Shown here piece after piece: positions 34,905 through 42,785 of a DNA stretch of 64,000 nucleotides. A program made the position numbers and the translations under genes. Location: NCBI RefSeq assembly GCF_012849095.1, contig NZ_CP051680.1, positions 2,418,001-2,482,000 of the forward strand, in the 5' to 3' direction. The notes below the pieces were generated by a model. The model worked only from the letters and a program-made list of their open reading frames with translations, did no database searches and was not told where the DNA came from. Position 1 is the first letter of the stretch; each line of letters begins with the position of its first letter. The DNA comes from Cohnella herbarum. GTDB taxonomy: Bacteria; Bacillota; Bacilli; Paenibacillales; Paenibacillaceae.

Positions 34905-35930
34905 TTACTTATACCAACGGGACATCATTAAAGCGATATCCTTGGATAGAAAATTGAGCAAGCTGATTACTTTTCCGTATTCCATTCTCGTCGGCCCCAA
35001 AATTCCGACCGTACCGAGCGACTGTCCTTCATAGGAATAAGTGGCCGTGATCAAACTGCATTGATTGATCGCTTCGAGCGCGTTTTCCGTTCCGATCTTC
35101 ACCTGAATGCCGCCTGGATTGGATTGAAACAATTGCATGAGCAATTGCGTTTCCTCCAACATTCCCAGAATGTTCTTCGCTTTGTCGACATCCTTGAATT
35201 CCGGTTGAGTGAGCATGTTGGATGCGCCGCTTAAGTACACCTTCGGCTCCTGTTCTTCCATAATCGTGTCTTCCAGAAGGGTCAAGATATCCTCGCAGTG
35301 CTCGACGTAACGGCTTAGCTCTTTGGCAATCTCGCTATGCAGGACGGATTTGACCTTATAGAAGGGCACTCCCGTCAGCTTCTCGTTCAACATGTTGACG
35401 ATCTTGTTCATGTCTTCCATCGATATTCCGTCCGGTATCGTAATCGTACGGTGCTCGACGTGTCCGGTATTCGCCACGATAATGGCGACGGCGGACGCTT
35501 CGTTAATCGGAATCAGTTGAAAATGCTTTAGCGTCGTGCTGAACATTTCCGGACCGAGGACGATCGACGTGTAGTTGGTCAGTTGCGACAAAATCGTCGC
35601 CGCGTGCCCGATAACGCCTTCCCAGTGATTCATTTTCTCCGCGAAAAAAGTACGCAGCTTCCTGGCGTCATGATCCTCTACTCCGTCCAAAGTGACGAGG
35701 TGATCCACGTAGTAGCGGTAGCCCTTTATAGAAGGAATTCGGCCGGCGGAGGTGTGCGGCTGCTCTAGCAAACCCATTTCCTCCAAATCCGCCATCTCGT
35801 TGCGGATGGTCGCCGGGCTAAAGGTCACGTCGCCGCGCTTGGATATGCTACGGGATCCGACAGGTTCGGCCGAACGGATATAATCGTCGATAATCGCGTT
35901 CAGAATCATACGTTGACGTTCGCTTAGCAT
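34905..35930 (-). CDS. hrcA: Heat-inducible transcription repressor HrcA
   Basis: A 341-residue HrcA, the repressor that binds CIRCE and senses chaperone load through GroE. The N-terminal winged helix begins MLSERQRMILNAIIDDYIRS and includes PVGSRSISKR and SPATIRNEMADLEEMGLLEQ; a GAF-like domain follows. The ATG at 35928-35930 has AAGGAGG seven bases before it; the frame extends upstream into CIRCE, so the longer start is rejected. It is first in the heat-shock operon. Confidence 0.97.
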   Translation of the reverse strand: MLSERQRMILNAIIDDYIRSAEPVGSRSISKRGDVTFSPATIRNEMADLEEMGLLEQPHTSAGRIPSIKGYRYYVDHLVTLDGVEDHDARKLRTFFAEKMNHWEGVIGHAATILSQLTNYTSIVLGPEMFSTTLKHFQLIPINEASAVAIIVANTGHVEHRTITIPDGISMEDMNKIVNMLNEKLTGVPFYKVKSVLHSEIAKELSRYVEHCEDILTLLEDTIMEEQEPKVYLSGASNMLTQPEFKDVDKAKNILGMLEETQLLMQLFQSNPGGIQVKIGTENALEAINQCSLITATYSYEGQSLGTVGILGPTRMEYGKVISLLNFLSKDIALMMSRWYK

Positions 35931-35968
35931 CCGAACTCCTCCTTTAAGCTTTCCGCTAATTACTTTCG

Positions 35969-35995
35969 TTAGCACTCCGTTTCGATGAGTGCTAA
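35969..35995. promoter_or_regulatory. CIRCE operator
   Basis: TTAGCACTC, nine bases, GAGTGCTAA: a perfect consensus CIRCE element, located just downstream of the hrcA -10 box and 38 bases upstream of the hrcA start. HrcA binding here represses the whole hrcA-grpE-dnaK-dnaJ operon. Confidence 0.98.
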
Positions 35996-36006
35996 CGGCT
36001 AATACA

Positions 36007-36036
36007 AAAATACCAAACCGAGGGCGGTCGTGTCAA
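36007..36036 (-). promoter_or_regulatory. Sigma-A promoter of hrcA operon
   Basis: The minus strand reads TTGACA, 18 bases, TATTTT, directly upstream of CIRCE. Placement of CIRCE at the transcript start is the standard arrangement. Confidence 0.75.
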
Positions 36037-36065
36037 GGACGTTCCGGCCCGATTTGGCAGTTCGA

Positions 36066-36566
36066 TTAGATTTGGGCAAAACTCATTTGCTCAGTCGACG
36101 GCGCGACTTCAATCAACCTCACGACGGCGATTTCATCGCACTTGTGCTGCTTAGGACAATGAACGCAATCCGTCCACACTTTTTCCGGGAAAATTTCCTT
36201 TTCGACGATATGAAATCCGTTTTTCTGGAAAAAGGCCGATTCATAAGTCAAAGCCATTACTTTGGGAATGCCCTGGAGCTTTGCTTCTTCCATCAACGCG
36301 TCCACGAGCCGACTACCGATCCCTTGACCCTTGTATCCGTCCACGATGCCGAGAGACCGTATTTCCACCAAGTCGCTCCCTAGCCGAAACAAAGAACCGC
36401 AGCCGATCAAACGATCCCCGTCCTGCGCAACTAAAAAAGTATCGATTTGTCGGGTTAACGCCTCGCGTGACCGAGGCAGCATAATGCCATTAGCGGCATA
36501 ACCCTGTATAAGTTCAAATAGCGCATCGACATCTTCGAGCAGCGCTTTCCGGCAAACGATCGACAT
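36066..36566 (-). CDS. GNAT-family N-acetyltransferase
   Basis: A 166-residue GNAT enzyme. The acetyl-CoA loop YKGQGIGSRL (about residues 78-87) follows the beta strand EIRSLGIVDG. A C-terminal cysteine cluster WTDCVHCPKQHKC is shared with short ArgA-like acetyltransferases, so N-acetylglutamate synthesis is one possibility, but the substrate is not proven. The ATG at 36564-36566 with GAGAAGGGA upstream is chosen; the longer frame begins 25 codons earlier without a ribosome site. It has its own promoter. Confidence 0.82.
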   Translation of the reverse strand: MSIVCRKALLEDVDALFELIQGYAANGIMLPRSREALTRQIDTFLVAQDGDRLIGCGSLFRLGSDLVEIRSLGIVDGYKGQGIGSRLVDALMEEAKLQGIPKVMALTYESAFFQKNGFHIVEKEIFPEKVWTDCVHCPKQHKCDEIAVVRLIEVAPSTEQMSFAQI

Positions 36567-36605
36567 GTGGATCCCTTCTCTCCTTGCATCAAATGTGTAT
36601 GTATA

Positions 36606-36634
36606 AATATACATCAAAACGAATGGGCATTCAA
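36606..36634 (-). promoter_or_regulatory. Candidate sigma-A promoter of the GNAT gene
   Basis: The minus strand reads TTGAAT, 17 bases, TATATT, about 40 bases upstream of the GNAT start. Confidence 0.5.
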
Positions 36635-36644
36635 GGGACATTTT

Positions 36645-36684
36645 TACAAGAAATTGAACAAGAATTCGAACAAGAATTCGAACG
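36645..36684. repeat. Short tandem 12-bp repeat after hemW
   Basis: Plus strand shows AACAAGAATTCG twice in perfect tandem, with a third degenerate copy (AAGAAATTGAAC) just before, immediately downstream of the hemW stop. No terminator is obvious in this 118-base gap. Confidence 0.6.
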
Positions 36685-37875
36685 TTAATTACACGAAAGC
36701 GCCGAACACTTCGTTGCCAAGCAGAACCCCCGCGGAGTCAACCGATACCCGGCATCTAGTTCGGTTTTCTCGAGCAATCCCTGCGATACTAGGCGTTCCA
36801 GTTGTTGGCCGAATACTTCTTCCAGTTTCTCGCCGTTAAATTGCCGGGCGAAACTCGCCCGAGTAACGCCTTCCTGAAGCCTTAGACCAACCATCATGAA
36901 ATCTCCCATCGCTTCCTCGGGACTCACAACGTTCTGTTCTAATCGCGGAAGAGTCTTGTTGGCCGAATCAATATAAGGTTGAACGCCTTTAATATTCATA
37001 TGACGACGACCCAACGCATATCCATGGGCGCCTGCACCGAGTCCATAATAAGGCTCGTTATGCCAGTAGGTCGTGTTGTGACTGCTCTCATAGCCAGGTC
37101 TTGCGAAGTTGCTGATCTCGTAATGCCGATATCCCGCTTCTCCGAGCCGTTCCATCAAGTGCTCGTACATCGCCAACTCTTCGTCTTCTTCCGGTAACGG
37201 AAGTTCGTCTCTCTGATATAACCGATGGAATAACGTGTTCTCTTCCACCTTCAAGCCATAGAGAGAATAATGCGGCAAATCGAGCTCCAACGCCTTGGTG
37301 ACGCTATCTTTCAATTGCTGCAGCGTTTGGTTCGGCAAGCCGAACATGAGATCGATGGACAGATTCGTAAATCCCGCCGCTTTCGCGTTCGCGATGCTCT
37401 GAATAACGTCCTGGGCCGCGTGGATTCTTCCGATCGTGGCCAGCAAGCCGTCGTCGAAAGTTTGCGCGCCGAAGCTGATCCGGTTTACGCCGCCTTCGCG
37501 CATTGCCGTAAGTTTATCCATATCGGTCGTTCCGGGATTCGCTTCCATCGTGAACTCGACGTTATCGGCCAACGGAAAGTACCTCTTAACGGAAGCCAGA
37601 AAACGAGACATCTGCGGAGGAGTTAACACGGTGGGCGTGCCTCCGCCGACGAATACGGTATTAATGATTTCCGGCGGCATTGTCTCGACGGTTAGCTTCA
37701 TTTCATTTTCCAGCGCATCCAAGTATGCGTCTATCGGCTGACCGGCGGCAACGTACGAGTTGAAGTCGCAATAAAAGCACTTGTTCGTGCAAAACGGGAT
37801 ATGAATATAGAGCGCCCGCGGGGTCCATTGGTGAACCTGCGGAACGTTATTTGTCATGTTCAATGGGTTAGTCAT
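36685..37875 (-). CDS. hemW: Heme chaperone HemW (radical SAM)
   Basis: A 396-residue HemW-type protein, long annotated as oxygen-independent coproporphyrinogen III oxidase but now known in the family to bind heme and insert it into respiratory proteins. The radical-SAM motif is CTNKCFYCDF near residue 29, followed by GGGTPTVL. The C-terminal HemN domain is present. The ATG at 37873-37875 has GAGAGGTG nine bases upstream; a GTG four codons earlier is less likely. It follows lepA, as in Bacillus, but a terminator lies between. Confidence 0.92.
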   Translation of the reverse strand: MTNPLNMTNNVPQVHQWTPRALYIHIPFCTNKCFYCDFNSYVAAGQPIDAYLDALENEMKLTVETMPPEIINTVFVGGGTPTVLTPPQMSRFLASVKRYFPLADNVEFTMEANPGTTDMDKLTAMREGGVNRISFGAQTFDDGLLATIGRIHAAQDVIQSIANAKAAGFTNLSIDLMFGLPNQTLQQLKDSVTKALELDLPHYSLYGLKVEENTLFHRLYQRDELPLPEEDEELAMYEHLMERLGEAGYRHYEISNFARPGYESSHNTTYWHNEPYYGLGAGAHGYALGRRHMNIKGVQPYIDSANKTLPRLEQNVVSPEEAMGDFMMVGLRLQEGVTRASFARQFNGEKLEEVFGQQLERLVSQGLLEKTELDAGYRLTPRGFCLATKCSALSCN

Positions 37876-37921
37876 TTTTGTCTTCACCTCTCTTGAAGCT
37901 GCTTATTGCTCCTATATAGCG

Positions 37922-37943
37922 AAAAGCGGGCCGGAAGCCCGCC
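37922..37943 (-). terminator. Intrinsic terminator after lepA
   Basis: On the minus strand GCGGGC pairs with GCCCGC around a 5-base loop, followed by four T, about 20 bases after the lepA stop. Confidence 0.7.
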
Positions 37944-37961
37944 ATTCAAGTTACTTATCGC

Positions 37962-39779
37962 TTAATCGCTATCCAGCTTGAGTACCGCCATGAACGCTTC
38001 TTGAGGCACTTCGACGTTACCAACCTGCTTCATGCGTTTTTTACCTTCTTTTTGCTTGTCGAGAAGCTTCCGTTTCCGGGATATATCTCCGCCGTAACAT
38101 TTCGCGAGTACGTTTTTGCGCATCGCCTTGATCGATTCGCGGGAAACGATCTTCTGACCGATAGCGGCTTGAATTGGCACCTCGAACATTTGACGAGGGA
38201 TGAGCTCTTTAAGCTTCTCGCAAATGACGCGGCCGCGGTTATAAGCCCGGTCCTTATGGACAATGAAGGAAAGCGCGTCAACCTTCTCCGAGTTAAGCAA
38301 AATATCCATCTTCACAAGACTGGATTGACGATATCCGGTTAATTCGTAATCGAACGAAGCATACCCTTTCGTGCTGGACTTCAATTGGTCGAAGAAGTCG
38401 TATACGATCTCCGCTAACGGCATGTTATATTTCAACGTTACTCGATTCGTATCCAGGTATTGCATGTCGATGAACTCGCCGCGTTTGCCTTGGCAAAGCT
38501 CCATGATCGCTCCTACGAATTCGTTGGGTACTATGATGGAAGCTTTAACGTAAGGCTCTTCTACGAAGTCGATCTTGCCCGCTTCCGGATAGTCGGCCGG
38601 ATTGGAAATATCCAATACTTCGCCGTTCGTTTGCGTGACTTTGTAAATAACGCTCGGAGCCGTCGTGATCAGCGGAATGTTAAATTCGCGCTCGATGCGC
38701 TCCTGAATGATCTCCATATGAAGCATGCCTAGAAACCCGCAGCGAAAGCCGAAACCTAGCGCCTGCGAAGACTCTGGCTCATACCGGAGGGAAGCATCGT
38801 TAAGCTCAAGCTTCTCCAGAGCGTCCCTCAGATCGTTATAATCCGTCGTCTCGATCGGATACAATCCGCAGAATACCATCGGGTTAACCCGGCGATAGCC
38901 CGGAAGGGCTTCGGCCGTCGGATTCTTCATATCCGTAATCGTATCCCCTACGCGCGTATCCTTCACGTTCCGGATCGAAGCGGTCACGAAGCCTACGTCT
39001 CCGGGTCCTAATTCCGTTACCGCAGTCGGACGCGGCATGAAGGTACCGACTTCGACCACGTCGAAGTTCGCGCCCGTCGCCATGAATTTCATGCGCGTGC
39101 CCGCGCGAATCGTACCGTCCACGATCCGGATGTAACAAATGACCCCTTTGTAAGGATCATAATGAGAGTCGAAAATGAGCGCCTTCAGAGGCTTATTCCG
39201 ATCTCCGGTCGGAGCCGGAACCTTCTGTACGACTTGCTCCAATATTTCTTTGATTCCGATCCCGTTCTTCGCGGAAGCAAGAACCGCATCGCTCGTATCG
39301 AGTCCGATAACGTCCTCGACTTCTTTCTTGACCCGTTCCGGATCGGCGCTAGGAAGATCGATTTTGTTAATGACCGGCACGATCTCCAGATTGTTGTCGA
39401 GCGCCAGATAGACGTTCGCCAACGTTTGCGCCTCGATGCCTTGCGCGGCGTCGACGACCAATAACGCGCCTTCGCAAGCCGCCAAGCTCCGGGACACCTC
39501 GTAAGTGAAATCCACGTGCCCCGGAGTATCGATCAGATGAAGCATGTACGTTTCCCCGTCGTCCGCTTTGTATAACAGACGAACGGCTTGCAATTTAATC
39601 GTTATTCCGCGCTCGCGTTCAAGATCCATTGAATCCAGCACTTGATCTTGCATTTCGCGAGAAGTAAGCGTACCCGTATATTCCAGAATGCGGTCGGCCA
39701 AAGTCGATTTACCGTGGTCGATATGCGCGATAATACAGAAATTGCGAATGTGACTCTGTTTAAAAGTAAGTTCAGCCAT
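37962..39779 (-). CDS. lepA: Elongation factor 4 (LepA)
   Basis: A 605-residue translational GTPase. G-domain motifs are AHIDHGKST (about residues 18-26), DTPGH and NKID; EF-G-like domains II, III and V follow, and the C-terminal LepA-specific domain ends with [18 protein letters not shown]. LepA promotes correct initiation or back-translocates stalled ribosomes, depending on the model. GGGGGTAC precedes the ATG. It has its own promoter, and downstream are hemW and the GNAT gene. Confidence 0.98.
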   Translation of the reverse strand: MAELTFKQSHIRNFCIIAHIDHGKSTLADRILEYTGTLTSREMQDQVLDSMDLERERGITIKLQAVRLLYKADDGETYMLHLIDTPGHVDFTYEVSRSLAACEGALLVVDAAQGIEAQTLANVYLALDNNLEIVPVINKIDLPSADPERVKKEVEDVIGLDTSDAVLASAKNGIGIKEILEQVVQKVPAPTGDRNKPLKALIFDSHYDPYKGVICYIRIVDGTIRAGTRMKFMATGANFDVVEVGTFMPRPTAVTELGPGDVGFVTASIRNVKDTRVGDTITDMKNPTAEALPGYRRVNPMVFCGLYPIETTDYNDLRDALEKLELNDASLRYEPESSQALGFGFRCGFLGMLHMEIIQERIEREFNIPLITTAPSVIYKVTQTNGEVLDISNPADYPEAGKIDFVEEPYVKASIIVPNEFVGAIMELCQGKRGEFIDMQYLDTNRVTLKYNMPLAEIVYDFFDQLKSSTKGYASFDYELTGYRQSSLVKMDILLNSEKVDALSFIVHKDRAYNRGRVICEKLKELIPRQMFEVPIQAAIGQKIVSRESIKAMRKNVLAKCYGGDISRKRKLLDKQKEGKKRMKQVGNVEVPQEAFMAVLKLDSD

Positions 39780-39828
39780 TACAATAAGTACCCCCAGCCG
39801 GTTCCATGCGTCAGATGACGATCACTTC

Positions 39829-39857
39829 ATTATAACAGCGTATAACCGACGCATCAA
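39829..39857 (-). promoter_or_regulatory. Sigma-A promoter of lepA
   Basis: The minus strand reads TTGATG, 17 bases, TATAAT, 50 bases upstream of the lepA start. Confidence 0.72.
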
Positions 39858-39881
39858 TGAGCCTGTCTTTCGCAATCGCGA

Positions 39882-41837
39882 TTAATCTTCCCCCGGCTTC
39901 TCGATAATAAGTCCCTCCACGTGCCGTTTGCCCATCAAATGGCGTTTCTTGCGGTTTTCGACGGTGTCGAAGACGATATCCATATCGTAATTTTCTCCGG
40001 GATAGAGATGTTTCTTGTCGATAAATTTGCGAATTCGCTTATGGTTGATCGTGATTTTCTCCTTCTGTACCTGAACGATCATGTTTCCTTTCTCGTCGGG
40101 CAACCGGTAGACGACTCCCGGCTTACGAAGCTGCGGGATGAAGACGACGTCCCCGACGGACCAGCTTATCTTCTTTAATGAATCTCCGCCTTCCGCGACT
40201 TCTTTGATCGGTTTTCTGTTCTCGTTGCGATTGTCGCGTCCTGATCGGGCATACGGGGATCCCGAAGGTGCGGCCGATTGCGCCGGAATCGACGTCTGGC
40301 CCCGGTTTTCTTTTAAGCTGTCAGCGATCGTGCGCGCCCTCTCGATAATCGCCTTGGAGATGCCGAGTTTCGCCGCGATGACGAAAGCGTAGCTATTACC
40401 CGCTTCCCCCATATCCAGACGGTACAGCGGACTTAACGTTTCTTCATCGAACGCCATTCTCGCGTTACGGAATCCCGGCGTTACCCGGGCGTATTCTTTG
40501 ATCTCGTTAAAATGGGTCGTGGCCATAAGCACGGAACCTCTGCGATGCAATTCCTCCAGCACCGCGATGGATAAGCCTACGCCCTCTCCCGGATCCGTTC
40601 CGGTCGCCAGCTCATCGAGCAGAACGAGCGTAGACGATCCGGCATGAGCGAGAATGTCGATGACGTTGCGCAGATGCGAAGAGAACGTGCTTAGGGAAGA
40701 ATCCAAGCTCTGGTCGTCGCCGATATCGACTTCAACCGAGCGGAACACCGCTATTCGGCTGCCTGGCGCAGCCGGAATAAGCAAGCCGGACTGCGCCATT
40801 AACGTCAATAGGCCGACGGTTTTGAGCGCTACGGTCTTTCCTCCCGTATTCGGACCGGTTACGAGCAGGGCTTGATAACCGTCTCCCAACCGAACGTTCA
40901 GCGGAACGGGTTTGGCCGCGAGCAACGGATGGCGGGCTTCCCGCAGATCGATCAAGCGATCGTCGTTTAGCTCCGGGGCGACTCCTCCGATCGCAAGACC
41001 CCATTTCGCTTTCGCGAATAGAAAGTCGTAATGGCCTACGGTTTCCATATTCACGGAAATCTCGTGCGAGTAAGATTCTATTTCACCCGTAAGCCGAGCG
41101 AGAATTTGCGATTGTTCCCGATTCTCCTCGGTCCTTAGAGCGCTTAGTTCCATTTGCAGCCCCGCTGATTCGGACGGCTCGACGAATACCGTTTGCCCGC
41201 TGGAAGATTCATCGAGCACCGTTCCGGGAACTCGCTTGCGGTATTCTTTCTTTATCGGCAGTACATACCTTCCGCTCCGTTGGCTAACTAGCCTCTCCTG
41301 CAAAATATCCGAGTAGCGCGATAGCATTCCTTCCAGCTTCTTCTGCAACCTTTCTTCCGCCGTGCGTATTTTTTTGCGGATTTTGTGCAACTCTGCGCTG
41401 GCCGTATCTACGATGTGCCCTCGATCGATGCAAGCTTCGATCGTCTCGCGCAGCGGTTTAAGATCGAACATGGATGTCCCGTAAGCCGCGACCTCCGGAG
41501 AGTCGGCTTTCTTAGCCGCCATATATTGGCGCAATTGCTCGCAGCTGCGGGCGAATTGCGCGGCGAATCCGAATTCCTGCTCGGTCATCACGTATCCCGT
41601 CCCCAGTAATGCCGTTAACGTCTCCATGCCTTCAAGCGAAGGCAATGGCGGGTGTCCTCCCTTGGCAAGCAAGCGGCTAGCTTCTTGCGTCTCCGCAAGC
41701 CTACGCGCGATAACGTTCCGATCCTGAAACGGCGATAGCTGCTCGACATGGCGTTTGCCCAAGTAGGTGGAAACGTAACTCGAAAGAATGCCGATCACGC
41801 GGTCGTACTCCAGTTTGTTTAGCGAATGTGTTCTCAA
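39882..41837 (-). CDS. MutS2-like ATPase without Smr nuclease domain
   Basis: A 651-residue MutS2-family protein. The lever/clamp region runs to about residue 320, then the ABC-type ATPase with Walker A GPNTGGKT (328-335), Walker B LVLLDEL (404-410) and the TTHFNEIK switch. After a short Asn/Arg-rich linker (505-555) there is a KOW-like domain (559-606, WSVGDVVFIPQLRKPGVVY). Family MutS2 proteins are about 780 residues long, with a long coiled coil and a C-terminal Smr nuclease; both are missing and the protein ends soon after the KOW part. MutS2 is known to act on collided ribosomes as well as in DNA metabolism. The start is TTG with AGGAGG eight bases upstream. The 551-base leader is unusual. 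Confidence 0.85.
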   Translation of the reverse strand: MRTHSLNKLEYDRVIGILSSYVSTYLGKRHVEQLSPFQDRNVIARRLAETQEASRLLAKGGHPPLPSLEGMETLTALLGTGYVMTEQEFGFAAQFARSCEQLRQYMAAKKADSPEVAAYGTSMFDLKPLRETIEACIDRGHIVDTASAELHKIRKKIRTAEERLQKKLEGMLSRYSDILQERLVSQRSGRYVLPIKKEYRKRVPGTVLDESSSGQTVFVEPSESAGLQMELSALRTEENREQSQILARLTGEIESYSHEISVNMETVGHYDFLFAKAKWGLAIGGVAPELNDDRLIDLREARHPLLAAKPVPLNVRLGDGYQALLVTGPNTGGKTVALKTVGLLTLMAQSGLLIPAAPGSRIAVFRSVEVDIGDDQSLDSSLSTFSSHLRNVIDILAHAGSSTLVLLDELATGTDPGEGVGLSIAVLEELHRRGSVLMATTHFNEIKEYARVTPGFRNARMAFDEETLSPLYRLDMGEAGNSYAFVIAAKLGISKAIIERARTIADSLKENRGQTSIPAQSAAPSGSPYARSGRDNRNENRKPIKEVAEGGDSLKKISWSVGDVVFIPQLRKPGVVYRLPDEKGNMIVQVQKEKITINHKRIRKFIDKKHLYPGENYDMDIVFDTVENRKKRHLMGKRHVEGLIIEKPGED

Positions 41838-41866
41838 GAATAAACCCTCCTGTTTTGTTGGAAATC

Positions 41867-41965
41867 AAGCATAAGCGGCTTGCGCAGTCCTTAGGGACAG
41901 CGGGAGAACGGTTATGTCGAAGACGTTTCAGAAAAGTAGAACGAATTTTATACTTTCTGAAACGT
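41867..41965. repeat. Structured dispersed repeat, copy 1 (upstream of MutS2-like gene)
   Basis: A 99-bp element with two hairpins. The first is closed by CATAA/TTATG and contains CGC-a-GTCC with GGAC-a-GCG. The second is ACGTTTCAGAAAAGTA against TACTTTCTGAAACGT. About 80% identical to a second copy at 59583-59680, with several differences that keep pairing. Here it lies between a terminator and the ribosome site of the MutS2-like gene. Confidence 0.8.
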
Positions 41966-42012
41966 AAAAATAGGCCGCGAACAAGCGCCATCGGCGCAAG
42001 CTCGCAGCCTAT
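41966..42012 (-). terminator. Second terminator in the MutS2-like gene leader
   Basis: On the minus strand a 20-bp stem (ataggctgcgagcttgcgcc with ggcgcttgttcgcggcctat; two wobbles and two mismatches) with a 3-base loop is followed by five T. It stands about 130 bases upstream of the MutS2-like start codon and 60 bases after the first leader terminator. Confidence 0.8.
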
Positions 42013-42081
42013 CGAAATGTAAATTTCGCGGAATCGCAAGAAAGCGGGACAGGATCCATCCCGTTTTTATTGCGCAAAAAA

Positions 42082-42105
42082 AGCCGTACCCTGATGAGCA
42101 CGGCT
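42082..42105 (-). terminator. First leader terminator (attenuator hairpin)
   Basis: On the minus strand AGCCGT, a 12-base loop and ACGGCT followed by seven T (the T run extends to 42076). Its 5' arm is shared with the proposed antiterminator. Confidence 0.82.
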
Positions 42106-42151
42106 GATCTCCCCGAAATTTTCTTCGTAAGGGGCGGTCTTGACCGGTTCT

Positions 42152-42214
42152 TCACTGGTTATCAGAGCCGCGCCAAGCCACTAGAAAATAAACCCTCGAA
42201 TCGACGGTCATCAT
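42152..42214 (-). CDS. Possible second leader ORF (20 codons)
   Basis: A short frame MMTVDSRVYFLVAWRGSDNQ with only a weak AGGA at its start. Its 3' half overlaps the 5' half of the proposed antiterminator, so translation would influence the fold. Evidence is positional only. Confidence 0.25.
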   Translation of the reverse strand: MMTVDSRVYFLVAWRGSDNQ

Positions 42215-42245
42215 TCCTAATGCTCAATCGCGACATATCGATAAA

Positions 42246-42269
42246 TCAGTTCAGAACCAATACCAACAT
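42246..42269 (-). CDS. Candidate leader peptide MLVLVLN
   Basis: A 7-codon ORF (ATG TTG GTA TTG GTT CTG AAC TGA) 25 bases downstream of the predicted transcript start, with AAGGGGA eight bases before its ATG. The alternating Leu/Val content and the structured RNA with terminators that follow are typical of ribosome-sensing leader peptides. Such a short ORF can occur by chance; the promoter, ribosome site and attenuator context raise its standing. Confidence 0.5.
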   Translation of the reverse strand: MLVLVLN

Positions 42270-42300
42270 TAAAATTTCCCCTTAGAACATAATTAACATC

Positions 42301-42329
42301 ATATTAGACCAGCGCAACGATGACGTCAA
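42301..42329 (-). promoter_or_regulatory. Sigma-A promoter of the leader RNA
   Basis: The minus strand reads TTGACG, 17 bases, TAATAT: near-consensus with ideal spacing. It lies between the yqxA-like gene end (42389) and the leader. The expected transcript start is about 42294. Confidence 0.75.
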
Positions 42330-42388
42330 GCCCGATGTTCGCATATGGCCCGATGTTCGCATACGGTAGCCATTACCCATTCGATCCA

Positions 42389-42769
42389 TCAGCCCAACAC
42401 GCGATCGAATATCGAGACGACCATGCGGATTCCGTTGCGGGACAAATCGTGTAGCACTTCCGCCGTTTTGCCGGAAACCCGATCGACGATCGGTTCCCTG
42501 TCGTAGCGAGGGATTCCATACTGCTCCGTTTGTTCACTGTCCGGCGGATACGCAGGCGATTCGGCCGGACTCTGCTCTCTTCCTCTAGCCGGCAGCGTCC
42601 AATCGCTTTCGCTTCCTTCGGTAAGCGTCTGCCCCTGCGAGCTTGGCTGCGGCGTCTCCCACGGGCCGTTCACGGTTTCGATCCCCTTAGAGGACAGCTC
42701 CATGCCGTATAAAATCGCGAATCCGATAATACCCGCAAAAATCAGCAGTTTAAACGAATCTCGACGCAT
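42389..42769 (-). CDS. yqxA: YqxA-like (DUF3679) protein downstream of spoIIP
   Basis: A 126-residue protein with one membrane helix (about residues 7-22, KLLIFAGIIGFAILYG), the segment ELSSKGIETVNGP, a Pro/Ser/Gln-rich spacer and a C-terminal amphipathic part DRVSGKTAEVLHDLSRNGIR. Position right after spoIIP, size and layout match Bacillus YqxA, whose role is unknown but linked to sporulation by its operon. The ATG at 42767-42769 has AAGGAG upstream; the much longer frame upstream overlaps spoIIP and is not used. Confidence 0.75.
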   Translation of the reverse strand: MRRDSFKLLIFAGIIGFAILYGMELSSKGIETVNGPWETPQPSSQGQTLTEGSESDWTLPARGREQSPAESPAYPPDSEQTEQYGIPRYDREPIVDRVSGKTAEVLHDLSRNGIRMVVSIFDRVLG

Positions 42770-42785
42770 CTCCGTTCTCTCCTTC

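Larger units (their letters stand above)
42076..42294 (-). ncRNA. Leader RNA / candidate attenuator upstream of the MutS2-like gene
   Basis: From the predicted start of the 42301-42329 promoter, a transcript of about 219 bases runs to a clean terminator: AGCCGT/ACGGCT closing 42082-42105, followed by seven T at 42076-42082. Upstream within it are a 7-codon leader ORF and a segment CGGCT-ct-GAT (42161-42170) that can pair with ATCAGCCG (42101-42108) and so block the terminator's 5' arm. The 5' segment TAAGGGG can also pair with CCCCTTA further down. This is the layout of an attenuator, though a free small RNA with its own promoter and terminator is an alternative. Confidence 0.65.

Noticed and set aside
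36014..36030. Second heat-shock operator upstream of CIRCE
   Set aside because: Only GC-rich spacer between the hrcA promoter hexamers; no direct repeat of the CtsR type was seen.
36645..36684. Minisatellite of functional interest after hemW
   Set aside because: Only two exact 12-bp units and one degraded copy; probably slippage.
42089..42125. Hammerhead ribozyme (plus strand CTGATGAG ... GAAA)
   Set aside because: The core bases occur, but stem II does not pair and no proper stem I/III or cleavage triplet can be arranged.
41840..42294. Known riboswitch or 6S RNA in the MutS2-like leader
   Set aside because: I looked for T-box, SAM, TPP, c-di-AMP, purine and 6S hallmarks and found none; it is reported as a candidate attenuator instead.
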